A stretch of 5,171 nucleotides of DNA from an uncultured Anaerotruncus sp. (GTDB lineage: Bacteria; Bacillota_A; Clostridia; Oscillospirales; CAG-272): assembly GCA_958414155.1 (NCBI GenBank), contig CATYWI010000126.1, forward strand, positions 1 to 5,171, in the 5' to 3' direction. The notes below the pieces were generated by a model that was not told the DNA's origin, did no database searches, and saw only the letters and a list, made by a program, of their open reading frames with translations. Position numbers and translations under genes: made by a program. The first letter of the stretch is position 1; the number at the start of each line of letters is the position of its first letter. Shown here piece after piece: positions 1 to 5,144 of the stretch.

Positions 1-30
1 GAAAAATATACGACATAATGCACCGCAAAG

Positions 31-60
31 CAATGTCTTTGGACATCTATGCATATGTCC
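31..60. repeat. Alternating ATGTC/GACAT half-sites left of the guaA hairpin
   Basis: ATGTC at 33-37 and GACAT at 42-46 form a small inverted repeat. GGACAT at 41-46 can instead pair with ATGTCC at 55-60, and the latter also belongs to the larger stem-loop at 53-102. The half-sites therefore allow several mutually exclusive pairings in RNA from either strand. Nothing coding is seen in bases 1-118. The function is unknown; it could be part of the operon's 3' end or simply a short repeat cluster. Confidence 0.3.
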
Positions 61-102
61 CCGTGTGCGACGCGCTATGGCGCATCACACACGGGGACAT
101 AT
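53..102 (-). terminator. Long stem-loop just downstream of guaA, candidate operon 3' end
   Basis: Bases 53-67 are perfectly complementary to 88-102 (15 bp, including GTCCCCGTGTG). The helix continues after mismatches through 69-70/85-86 and 72-75/80-83 to a TATG loop. It starts 16 bases after the guaA stop codon, the normal place for an operon terminator. It is not a textbook intrinsic terminator in the guaA direction because no run of T follows it on the minus strand. The T-rich side (ATTATATTTT) lies on the + strand side, so it may act for rightward transcription, or as an RNA 3'-end stabiliser. The structure is certain, the role is inferred. Confidence 0.5.
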
Positions 103-118
103 TATATTTTGTATTGTA

Positions 119-1648
119 TTATTCCCACTCGATGGTTGCCGGGGGTTTTGCGGTGATATCATAAACCACGCGATTGACTCCGCGGACCTCGTTGGTTATT
201 CTCGACGAAATGCGAGTGAGCAACGGGTACGGCAGTCTTGCGTACTCGCAGGTCATGAAGTCGCCGGTACGGACCGCACGCACGGCAATAACATTTTCGT
301 ATGTGCGGAAATCGCCCATAACTCCCACGCTGCGTGTATCGGTCATGACCGCAAAGTACTGATCGGCACGCACGCGGCAGCGCCCTATTTCCTCGCGCAC
401 TATCGCATCGGCTTCACGCAGGATGTTGAGCTTCTCCTCAGTCACCTCGCCGACGATACGTATCGCAAGACCGGGACCCGGGAAAGGCTGACGCCACACA
501 AGCTTTTTGGGCAGTCCGAGCAGTATACCGAGACGGCGCACCTCATCCTTGAACAGGAGATTGAGCGGCTCGATAACACCCTCAAAGCCAAGATCGGCAG
601 GAAGTCCGCCGACATTGTGGTGGCTCTTGATGACAGCTGACTTGTTCTTGCTTCCCGACTCAACAACATCGGGATATATCGTTCCCTGCGCCAGAAATTC
701 GGGAGAGCCGTGCTTTTTCGCCTCGTCCTCAAAGGTGCGGGCAAACTCGGCGCCGATTATCTTGCGCTTCTGCTCCGGATCGGTAACGCCCGCGAGCTTG
801 GATATGAATCTGTCCTTTGCATCAACGTAAACAAAGTCAAGATCGCGTCCCGCAAACACCTCACGTATCTGCTGGGTCTCGCCCTTGCGCATGAATCCGT
901 GGTCAACATAAATGCAAACAAGCTGACCGGGTATCGCGCGCGAAAGCAGCGCCGCGCAGACAGACGAGTCAACACCTCCGGAAAGTCCGAGCAGCACTCT
1001 CTTGTTGCCCACTCTTTCCTTTACTTCCTTGACCTTGCGGCTGAGGTAGTCCTCCATAGAATAATCTCCGGCAGCACCGCATACGCGATAAAGGAAGTTG
1101 TTTATCATCTTGCTGCCGTTACGGGTATTTTCGACCTCCGGATGAAACTGTACGCCGAATATCTTTTCGCCGAAGTTCTCAAAAGCCGCAACAGGGCAAA
1201 ACGCCGTAGAGGCGATAGGGCGGAAACCCGAGGGCAGCTTGGAAACCATATCGGTATGGCTCATAAGGACGGGCTGCTCGGGAGACAGCTGTCTGAAAAG
1301 ATCGGATGATGTGTCCACCTTTGCATCAAGCGTACCGTATTCGCTGGCATGGCATGTGACAACAGTTCCGCCGAAGAGGTGGCAGATAAGCTGCATACCG
1401 TAGCATATTCCGAGCACCGGAACACCGAGTTTGAAAATGTCCATAGAGCATTTGGGGGAATCCTCAGCGTACACGCTGTTGGGTCCGCCGGTGAAAATGA
1501 TCCCAATAGGTTTGAGAGCTGCGACCTCCTCGACATCGGTGTCGTAAGGGAGTATGACCGAATACACGCCGCATTCACGGATGCGTCTGGCTATCAACTC
1601 CTTGTACTGCCCGCCAAAGTCGAGGATCACAATGGTTTGATTGTTCAT
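119..1648 (-). CDS. guaA: GMP synthase, glutamine-hydrolysing
   Basis: This 509-residue protein converts XMP, ATP and glutamine to GMP in the cytoplasm, the last step of de novo guanylate synthesis. The N-terminal class I glutamine amidotransferase domain (about 3-190) starts with VILDFGGQY and carries the catalytic triad: Cys82 in GICYGMQ, and His169 and Glu171 in QFHPE. The ATP pyrophosphatase domain follows, with the P-loop SGGVDSS at 223-229. The C-terminal dimerisation domain contains the GTIYPDVVES and IEPLNLLFKDEVR motifs and ends in the usual KPPATIEWE. Length is normal for single-chain bacterial GuaA, with no truncation. The ATG at 1648 has a GAAAGGA ribosome binding site 8 bases upstream. 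It lies 28 bp after the ANTAR gene and has no visible promoter or guanine riboswitch of its own, so it is probably cotranscribed. That link to a nitrogen regulator makes sense since GuaA consumes glutamine. Confidence 0.97.
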   Translation of the reverse strand: MNNQTIVILDFGGQYKELIARRIRECGVYSVILPYDTDVEEVAALKPIGIIFTGGPNSVYAEDSPKCSMDIFKLGVPVLGICYGMQLICHLFGGTVVTCHASEYGTLDAKVDTSSDLFRQLSPEQPVLMSHTDMVSKLPSGFRPIASTAFCPVAAFENFGEKIFGVQFHPEVENTRNGSKMINNFLYRVCGAAGDYSMEDYLSRKVKEVKERVGNKRVLLGLSGGVDSSVCAALLSRAIPGQLVCIYVDHGFMRKGETQQIREVFAGRDLDFVYVDAKDRFISKLAGVTDPEQKRKIIGAEFARTFEDEAKKHGSPEFLAQGTIYPDVVESGSKNKSAVIKSHHNVGGLPADLGFEGVIEPLNLLFKDEVRRLGILLGLPKKLVWRQPFPGPGLAIRIVGEVTEEKLNILREADAIVREEIGRCRVRADQYFAVMTDTRSVGVMGDFRTYENVIAVRAVRTGDFMTCEYARLPYPLLTRISSRITNEVRGVNRVVYDITAKPPATIEWE

Positions 1649-1656
1649 ATATATTG

Positions 1657-1663
1657 TCCTTTC
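1657..1663 (-). promoter_or_regulatory. guaA ribosome binding site
   Basis: On the minus strand GAAAGGA lies 8 bases before the ATG at 1648, within the 28-bp gap after the ANTAR stop codon. It supports independent translation of guaA from a shared mRNA and fixes the start at the conserved MNNQTIVILDFGGQY N terminus. Confidence 0.75.
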
Positions 1664-1676
1664 GTCACGGCTTGTG

Positions 1677-2300
1677 TCAGCCGAGGTAAGTTTTCAGAAT
1701 ATTCTTTGCCGCCTCAAGGCGCGTGATGCGCAGGTCCATCGCCTGCTTTGCGATATACCTGTGCGCCTGCTCCTCGTTCATTTTAAGATAATCGATAAGC
1801 AGCCACTTGGCACGGTCGATTATTTTAAGCTCGTCAAGCTTTTCTTCAATGCGCCCGCGTTCATCAACGGAGCCGGAAAGACGCCGGCATGCCGCCAGCA
1901 TGAACCACAGCACCGACCACATTTCGGACTCTCCCACTGGCCGCGGCAGTACAAAAATGCCGTCGCGCGCCGCCTCGCGCGCGCCGCCGGAATAGAGAGC
2001 CGCCGAAACGATGAGCAGAACCGCCGCGCCCCGCGCCGTAAGTTCGCGCGCAAGAGCCACGCCGTCTCCGTCGCAAAGCGGAGAATTTATCACCGCAATG
2101 CAGGGCGTCCCTGCCTCCGGCGCAAGTTCGGAGGAGCCGTACAGCCGCCGCGCCTCGGCGCAGCTGACGGCAGGGACTATCGGGAAAAGCATGTCCATGT
2201 TTTCGGACAAATAGCTCATTATCGCATCCGCCGAATGACAGCGGCGTGACGCAACAAGAACGGGTATCCGTGCGGCGGAAGCGTCATCGTGAATACTCAT
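1677..2300 (-). CDS. ANTAR-domain antiterminator with degenerate receiver domain
   Basis: This is a 207-residue two-domain protein. Residues about 11-125 resemble a CheY-like receiver in pattern (VLVASRR strand, CIAVINSPLCDGDG, VLLIVSAA, FVLPRPVGE). However, the phosphoacceptor Asp is Asn72, the first-strand acidic pair is replaced by SRR (18-20), and the conserved Lys is Arg120. Residues about 139-160 form a likely helical linker. Residues 151-207 are a clear ANTAR RNA-binding domain, with IDRAKWLL (161-168), EEQAHRYI (176-183) and KQAMD (185-189). ANTAR proteins bind paired RNA hairpins and prevent transcription termination; relatives include NasT, AmiR and EutV. The ATG at 2300 is preferred: it has GGAGG five bases upstream, and the longer frame to a TTG at 2330 begins at the predicted transcription start. 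The gene is first in an operon with guaA and divergent from glnN, whose leader carries a matching RNA target. Nitrogen control of glnN is the likely role (inference). Its activating partner or ligand is not evident. Confidence 0.92.
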   Translation of the reverse strand: MSIHDDASAARIPVLVASRRCHSADAIMSYLSENMDMLFPIVPAVSCAEARRLYGSSELAPEAGTPCIAVINSPLCDGDGVALARELTARGAAVLLIVSAALYSGGAREAARDGIFVLPRPVGESEMWSVLWFMLAACRRLSGSVDERGRIEEKLDELKIIDRAKWLLIDYLKMNEEQAHRYIAKQAMDLRITRLEAAKNILKTYLG

Positions 2301-2305
2301 GTGCG

Positions 2306-2310
2306 CCTCC
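2306..2310 (-). promoter_or_regulatory. ANTAR gene ribosome binding site, decides the start codon
   Basis: GGAGG on the minus strand, five bases before the ATG at 2300. This strong Shine-Dalgarno sequence selects the internal Met (MSIHDD) over the TTG ten codons upstream. Confidence 0.85.
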
Positions 2311-2335
2311 GTTCGTAAGAATAATTTCAACTATG

Positions 2336-2364
2336 ATTATACTGCATTATTATTTTCCTGTCAA
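2336..2364 (-). promoter_or_regulatory. Consensus sigma-A promoter of the ANTAR-guaA operon
   Basis: Minus-strand TTGACA (2359-2364) and TATAAT (2336-2341) are separated by exactly 17 bp, a perfect match to the housekeeping consensus. Transcription should start near 2329, giving a leader of only about 28 nt with no room for an attenuator. The regulator therefore appears to be made constitutively, unless a protein acts at the promoter, and is not itself under ANTAR antitermination. Confidence 0.88.
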
Positions 2365-2395
2365 CAGCAAATGCTTTAATGAAAAATTAACATCC

Positions 2396-2421
2396 GGTGA
2401 AGGTTTACACCTCCGCTCACC
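2396..2421. repeat. Bulged hairpin upstream of the ANTAR promoter
   Basis: GGTGAAGGT (2396-2404) pairs with ACCT (2409-2412) and TCACC (2417-2421), with a four-base bulge (CCGC) and a TTAC loop, nine base pairs in all. It lies 32 bp upstream of the minus-strand -35 box and upstream of the candidate distal glnN promoter, so it would not be in either predicted transcript. A DNA-level role or chance are both possible. Confidence 0.3.
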
Positions 2422-2471
2422 CATGCGCTGAACGGCTCCGGGCGGCACTTTTTGAACGTAAAACACGCATT

Positions 2472-2492
2472 TTTTGTATACAATGTACAAAA
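2472..2492. promoter_or_regulatory. Operator-like palindrome TTGTATACAA and overlapping inverted repeat
   Basis: TTGTATACAA (2474-2483) is a perfect 10-bp palindrome. It overlaps a larger inverted repeat, TTTTGTA (2472-2478) with TACAAAA (2486-2492). Short palindromes of the TTGTATACAA type are typical of repressor binding sites, particularly in the FadR branch of the GntR family (established knowledge of the family; no such gene is in the window). It lies about 50-65 bp upstream of the distal glnN promoter -35 and about 110-130 bp upstream of the ANTAR -35 box. In AT-rich DNA chance is a real alternative. Confidence 0.3.
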
Positions 2493-2510
2493 TCGCAACG
2501 TATTTTATGT

Positions 2511-2536
2511 CTCAAATACTCGAAAATTGTTTTGAG
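2511..2536. repeat. Inverted repeat CTCAAA/TTTGAG before the distal promoter
   Basis: CTCAAA (2511-2516) and TTTGAG (2531-2536) are perfect inverted copies with a 14-bp spacer, four bases before the TTGACG -35 candidate. The spacing is compatible with a dimeric activator site, but the half-sites are short and AT-rich, so this is weakly supported. Confidence 0.2.
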
Positions 2537-2539
2537 GTG

Positions 2540-2567
2540 TTGACGGATTTTTTTCATATGATTAAAT
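2540..2567 (+). promoter_or_regulatory. Candidate distal glnN promoter
   Basis: TTGACG (2540-2545) and TTAAAT (2562-2567) are spaced 16 bp, and TG at 2559-2560 provides an extended -10 (TGaTTAAAT). Transcription would start near 2574 and produce a leader of about 410 nt containing both candidate ANTAR hairpins, two short frames and the terminator. The match is weaker than the proximal promoter at 2866-2894, but it is the best upstream candidate, and one upstream start is required if the first ANTAR hairpin is to be transcribed. Confidence 0.45.
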
Positions 2568-2610
2568 AATATCACAAGGGAGAAAAGGATCATACCACCG
2601 TATCAAACAG

Positions 2611-2628
2611 TGCCGCAATAGTGCGGCA
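2611..2628 (+). other. Perfect GC-rich hairpin in the glnN leader
   Basis: TGCCGCA (2611-2617) and TGCGGCA (2622-2628) form a perfect 7-bp stem with an ATAG loop. No T-run follows, so it is not an intrinsic terminator. It lies 32 bases before the first short reading frame. In the longer transcript it would be near the 5' end, where such stems can stabilise mRNA or form part of a leader structure. Confidence 0.45.
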
Positions 2629-2659
2629 TCCGATAAAAATATGAAAAAAGGAGAGAGCC

Positions 2660-2731
2660 ATGAGACACCGCAATGAACACTGCTCCATAATACCGGGGAG
2701 CGCACCGAAGCTCATCTTCCTTTCTTCGTGA
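2660..2731 (+). CDS. Possible 23-residue leader or small peptide
   Basis: ATG at 2660 opens a 23-codon frame ending in TGA at 2729-2731, with a good Shine-Dalgarno sequence AGGAGAG at 2649-2655. The predicted peptide starts MRHRNEHCSIIPG and has no membrane segment or recognisable domain. No run of one amino acid suggests a classical codon-starvation attenuator. I do not recognise it. It would be translated only if the distal promoter is used. The ribosome binding site is the main support, and conservation of the frame is untested. Confidence 0.3.
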   Translation: MRHRNEHCSIIPGSAPKLIFLSS

Positions 2732-2772
2732 ACGCATCTGCCCAAACATCAAAGTAAAAAAAGAAAGGTAAC

Positions 2773-2847
2773 ATGAAAAAACTATTGTCAATACTTCCGT
2801 CACCCGCGCGTCGCTTCCGGGAGGATAACGCAGTGAAAATAATTTGA
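2773..2847 (+). CDS. Possible 24-residue leader or small peptide
   Basis: ATG at 2773 opens a 24-codon frame ending in TGA at 2845-2847, preceded by GAAAGG at 2763-2768. The peptide begins MKKLLSILPSPARR and is basic, without a clear membrane segment. Its stop is 21 bases before the first candidate ANTAR hairpin, so ribosomes finishing here could in principle affect folding of that hairpin. Unrecognised, and may be chance. Confidence 0.28.
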   Translation: MKKLLSILPSPARRFREDNAVKII

Positions 2848-2865
2848 TTTTTCTCAAAAAAGCAC

Positions 2866-2894
2866 TTGACAAACACCGAAGTTTGTAGTATAAT
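2866..2894 (+). promoter_or_regulatory. Consensus sigma-A promoter proximal to glnN
   Basis: TTGACA (2866-2871) and TATAAT (2889-2894) are spaced exactly 17 bp. The predicted start is near 2901, six bases before the terminator stem. RNA from here would be a stub of about 45-50 nt unless the terminator is read through, and it would not include the first candidate ANTAR hairpin. The spacer contains the ACAAAC-N6-GTTTGT dyad, which at DNA level could serve as a repressor site. The ten bases CTTGACAAAC recur at the candidate promoter near the right window end, supporting real promoter function. Confidence 0.75.
2869..2886 (+). promoter_or_regulatory. Candidate ANTAR-binding hairpin P1
   Basis: ACAAAC (2869-2874) and GTTTGT (2881-2886) form a perfect 6-bp stem closing the six-base loop ACCGAA, with A at loop position 1 and G at position 4. 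Those two bases in a hexaloop are the defining feature of the RNA hairpins recognised by ANTAR antiterminators (established for EutV). Reading 2560-2910 for AnnGnn hexaloops, I found no other with more than three continuous stem pairs. It overlaps the proximal promoter, so it is made as RNA only from an upstream start. Confidence 0.55.
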
Positions 2895-2904
2895 ACGACC
2901 ATTC

Positions 2905-2921
2905 AAGGCAAAGGTGCCGTT
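2905..2921 (+). promoter_or_regulatory. Candidate ANTAR-binding hairpin P2, antiterminator
   Basis: GGC (2907-2909) pairs with GCC (2916-2918) around the hexaloop AAAGGT, again with A at position 1 and G at position 4. A2905-A2906 can add two pairs with T2920-T2921 across a bulged G. The stem is weak alone, as expected for a hairpin that needs protein. All of its bases from 2907 to 2918 are also the 5' arm of the terminator, so P2 and terminator exclude each other. P1 and P2 are separated by about 18-20 nt. Confidence 0.5.
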
Positions 2922-2951
2922 CAACGGTGTCTTTGCCCCTTTTTATTTTTT
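2907..2951 (+). terminator. Intrinsic terminator (attenuator) in the glnN leader
   Basis: GGCAAAG (2907-2913) pairs with CTTTGCC (2931-2937). The helix continues through three G-U wobbles (2914-2916/2928-2930) and CCGT/ACGG (2917-2920/2924-2927), about 14 bp with a tiny loop. It is followed by CC and a T-rich tract, TTTTTATTTTTT, ending at 2951. Being downstream of both glnN promoters and upstream of the ribosome binding site, it must be overcome for glnN expression. This is the standard layout of a conditional terminator. Confidence 0.85.
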
Positions 2952-2972
2952 GATAAACTTTTTGTTCCATAC

Positions 2973-2978
2973 AGGAGG
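2973..2978 (+). promoter_or_regulatory. glnN ribosome binding site
   Basis: AGGAGG, a full consensus Shine-Dalgarno sequence, six bases before the ATG at 2985. It lies beyond the terminator U-tract, so control is at transcription elongation and not by hiding the binding site. Confidence 0.9.
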
Positions 2979-2984
2979 CAGAAC

Positions 2985-5078
2985 ATGACAAGCATACCCG
3001 AATATTTCGGCGACATGGTATTTGACGATGCCGCAATGAAAACAAGGCTCCCCAAGGATGCCTACGAAGCAATGAAGCGCACCATTGAGGACGGACGCTC
3101 GCTCAACCTCGGCATAGCCAACGCGGTCGCATCGGCTATGAAGGACTGGGCGATATCCAAGGGCGCCACACATTTCACTCACTGGTTCCAGCCCATGACA
3201 GGCATAACAGCCGAGAAGCACGACTCTTTTATCACACCCACGGCAAACGGGAAGGTCATCATGGAATTTTCCGGCAAAGAGCTTATCAAGGGTGAACCTG
3301 ACGCCTCCTCCTTCCCCTCCGGCGGTCTGCGCGCTACATTTGAGGCACGCGGCTACACCGCATGGGACCCCACCTCTTACGCATTCGTAAAGGGCAAGAC
3401 CCTTTACATCCCCACCGCCTTCTGCTCTTACGGCGGAGAAGCGCTTGACAAAAAAACGCCTCTGCTCCGCTCGATGGAAGCACTGAACCGCCAGGCTATG
3501 CGCGTTTTGCATCTTTTCGGCAACTCGGATGTGACATCGGTAAAAACCACGGTAGGTCCAGAGCAGGAATACTTCCTTATTGACAAGGACATGTTCGATC
3601 GCCGCCGCGACCTTATTTTCACCGGCAGAACTCTTTTCGGCGCCAAGCCGCCCAAGGGGCAGGAGCTTGACGACCACTATTTCGGTTCCATAAAGCCGCG
3701 CGTGAGCGAGTTTATGGAGGATCTCAACCAGGAGCTGTGGCACCTTGGCGTGCTGGCAAAAACCGAGCACAACGAAGTTGCGCCCGCACAGCATGAACTC
3801 GCCCCCATATTCACCACCACAAATATTGCGACCGACCACAACCAGCTCACGATGGAGCTTATGCAGAGCATAGCCAAAAAGCACGGGCTTGTCTGCCTGC
3901 TTCATGAAAAGCCCTTTGCCGGCGTAAACGGCTCGGGCAAGCACAACAACTGGTCGATACAGACCAACACCGGAGTGAATCTGCTCGCCCCCGGCGACAC
4001 TCCGCACGAAAACGCTCAGTTCCTGCTCTTCCTCTGCGCTGTCATACAGGCTGTTGACGATTACCAGGATCTGCTCCGCCTTTCTGTCGCGTCCGCAGGA
4101 AACGATCACCGTCTCGGCGCCAACGAGGCGCCGCCCGCTGTGGTTTCGATGTTCCTTGGCGACGAGCTGAACGCCATACTTGACTCGATAGAAAATGACA
4201 CCTGCTACAACGGCACGGAATCTGCGCCGCTCAAACTGGGCGTTCATGTTCTGCCCAAGCTCCCGCGCGACACAACCGACCGCAACCGCACCTCCCCCTT
4301 CGCTTTCACCGGCAACAAATTCGAATTCCGCATGCTCGGCTCCTCGGCGTCGATAGCCACCGCCAACATTATGCTAAACACCACGGTCGCCGAATCGCTC
4401 CGCATTTATGCCGACGAGCTTGAGGGCGCTGCCGACTTTCCCGCGGCACTGCACGATCTTATCCGCCGCGTTATCCGCGAGCACAAGAGAATAATCTTCA
4501 ACGGCAACGGATACGACGATGCATGGATCGCCGAGGCAGAGCGCCGCGGTCTGCTCAACCTGCGCACCACACCCGATTGCCTGCCCTATCTCATTGCGTC
4601 CAAGAACCTTGAGCTGTTTGCGCGCCACAGGATATACACAGCCGAGGAAGCGCGCTCGCGCTATGAGATCCTGCTTGACAACTACTGCAAGATGCTCAAC
4701 ATTGAAGCGATGACCATGATCGACATGGTGCGCCGCGAGATCCTGCCCGCCGTAAGCCTGTACTCCGGCAAGGTGGCGGATGCCGCGCTGAAAAAGAAGT
4801 CGCTCGGTATTGACGCTTCCACCGGATATGAGGAGAAGCTCGTCGGCAAGCTCTCCTCTCTCACATCGGCGATAGACTCACGTTGCGACGCGCTTGAGAC
4901 AGCGCTTTATGAGATCAAAGCCTCCGACGACCTCTACCGCCTTGCCTGCGGCTATCGCGACCGCGTATTCATTGCAATGCAGGAACTGCGCGCTGCCGTT
5001 GATGAAGCCGAAAGCGTGACCGACGCACGCGCATGGCCCTTCCCCACCTACGGCGATCTGCTGTTCGGCGTAAGATAA
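2985..5078 (+). CDS. glnN: Type III glutamine synthetase (GlnN)
   Basis: This 697-residue cytoplasmic enzyme makes glutamine from glutamate, ammonia and ATP. It is far longer than type I GlnA (about 440-470) and typical of the GSIII family found in Clostridia, Bacteroidetes and cyanobacteria. Diagnostic blocks appear in order: FTHWFQP (64-70), the GSIII signature [15 protein letters not shown] (102-116), the metal and glutamate site VGPEQEY (190-196), NEVAPAQHE (263-271), the nucleotide-binding loop [12 protein letters not shown] (313-324), [10 protein letters not shown] (376-385), and [17 protein letters not shown] (433-449). All usual catalytic Glu, His and Arg positions are present. The C-terminal 200 residues are the mostly helical GSIII extension. 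The start has an ideal AGGAGG six bases upstream. The gene is monocistronic, with an attenuator in its leader and a strong hairpin 12 bases after its stop. Expression is probably set by the divergent ANTAR protein (inference). Confidence 0.97.
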   Translation: MTSIPEYFGDMVFDDAAMKTRLPKDAYEAMKRTIEDGRSLNLGIANAVASAMKDWAISKGATHFTHWFQPMTGITAEKHDSFITPTANGKVIMEFSGKELIKGEPDASSFPSGGLRATFEARGYTAWDPTSYAFVKGKTLYIPTAFCSYGGEALDKKTPLLRSMEALNRQAMRVLHLFGNSDVTSVKTTVGPEQEYFLIDKDMFDRRRDLIFTGRTLFGAKPPKGQELDDHYFGSIKPRVSEFMEDLNQELWHLGVLAKTEHNEVAPAQHELAPIFTTTNIATDHNQLTMELMQSIAKKHGLVCLLHEKPFAGVNGSGKHNNWSIQTNTGVNLLAPGDTPHENAQFLLFLCAVIQAVDDYQDLLRLSVASAGNDHRLGANEAPPAVVSMFLGDELNAILDSIENDTCYNGTESAPLKLGVHVLPKLPRDTTDRNRTSPFAFTGNKFEFRMLGSSASIATANIMLNTTVAESLRIYADELEGAADFPAALHDLIRRVIREHKRIIFNGNGYDDAWIAEAERRGLLNLRTTPDCLPYLIASKNLELFARHRIYTAEEARSRYEILLDNYCKMLNIEAMTMIDMVRREILPAVSLYSGKVADAALKKKSLGIDASTGYEEKLVGKLSSLTSAIDSRCDALETALYEIKASDDLYRLACGYRDRVFIAMQELRAAVDEAESVTDARAWPFPTYGDLLFGVR

Positions 5079-5090
5079 TCCCGCACGTCA

Positions 5091-5133
5091 ATAGGGTGTT
5101 AAAAAGCTCCGCCTGAGCTTTTTAACACCCTAT
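5091..5133 (+). terminator. Perfect 19-bp hairpin terminator after glnN
   Basis: Bases 5091-5109 and 5115-5133 are exact reverse complements around the loop CGCCT. The core AAAAAGCTC/GAGCTTTTT carries A and T runs on both sides, as in bidirectional intrinsic terminators. GGGTGTTA/TAACACCC lengthens the stem further than termination needs. It starts 12 bases after the glnN stop codon and separates glnN from the next promoter. Confidence 0.85.
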
Positions 5134-5144
5134 ATTCTTCTGCC

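Larger units (their letters stand above)
2301..2984. other. 684-bp intergenic regulatory region between the divergent ANTAR and glnN genes
   Basis: No convincing full-size gene lies here. Bases 2301-2364 hold the ANTAR leader and promoter. Bases 2365-2539 hold a hairpin (2396-2421), an operator-like palindrome (2472-2492) and an inverted repeat (2511-2536). From 2540 onward the + strand carries a candidate distal glnN promoter, a GC-rich hairpin (2611-2628), two short frames with Shine-Dalgarno sequences (2660-2731, 2773-2847), the two candidate ANTAR hairpins, a consensus promoter, the intrinsic terminator and the glnN ribosome binding site. The region is unusually long for a simple divergent promoter pair, which fits a regulated leader. 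Confidence 0.8.

Noticed and set aside
65..1309. Long + strand open frames opposite guaA (65-640 and 710-1309)
   Set aside because: They are reverse-strand shadows of guaA, whose catalytic motifs are all on the minus strand; no ribosome binding site or known family is seen.
1649..1676. Guanine riboswitch before guaA
   Set aside because: The gap to the ANTAR gene is only 28 bp, too short for a purine aptamer, and the operon leader of about 28 nt is also too short.
1641..2249. 202-codon + strand frame opposite the ANTAR gene
   Set aside because: Arg- and Ala-rich shadow of a GC-rich gene; the minus strand carries the clear ANTAR signature.
2301..2330. Longer ANTAR start at the TTG at 2330
   Set aside because: The predicted transcription start is at about 2329 and there is no Shine-Dalgarno sequence before the TTG, whereas GGAGG precedes the ATG at 2300.
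2429..2458. Direct repeat TGAACG with a T-run (possible terminator at 2429-2458)
   Set aside because: The sequence before the TTTTT run forms no convincing GC stem, and a six-base direct repeat is easily chance.
2603..2902. 99-codon minus-strand frame within the intergenic region
   Set aside because: No ribosome binding site or recognisable domain was seen, its composition is that of AT-rich regulatory DNA, and it runs through the glnN promoter.
2943..4247. 434-codon open frame on the minus strand opposite glnN
   Set aside because: It lies wholly antisense to the clearly conserved glnN gene, has no recognisable domain, and its length follows from the GC-biased codon use of glnN.
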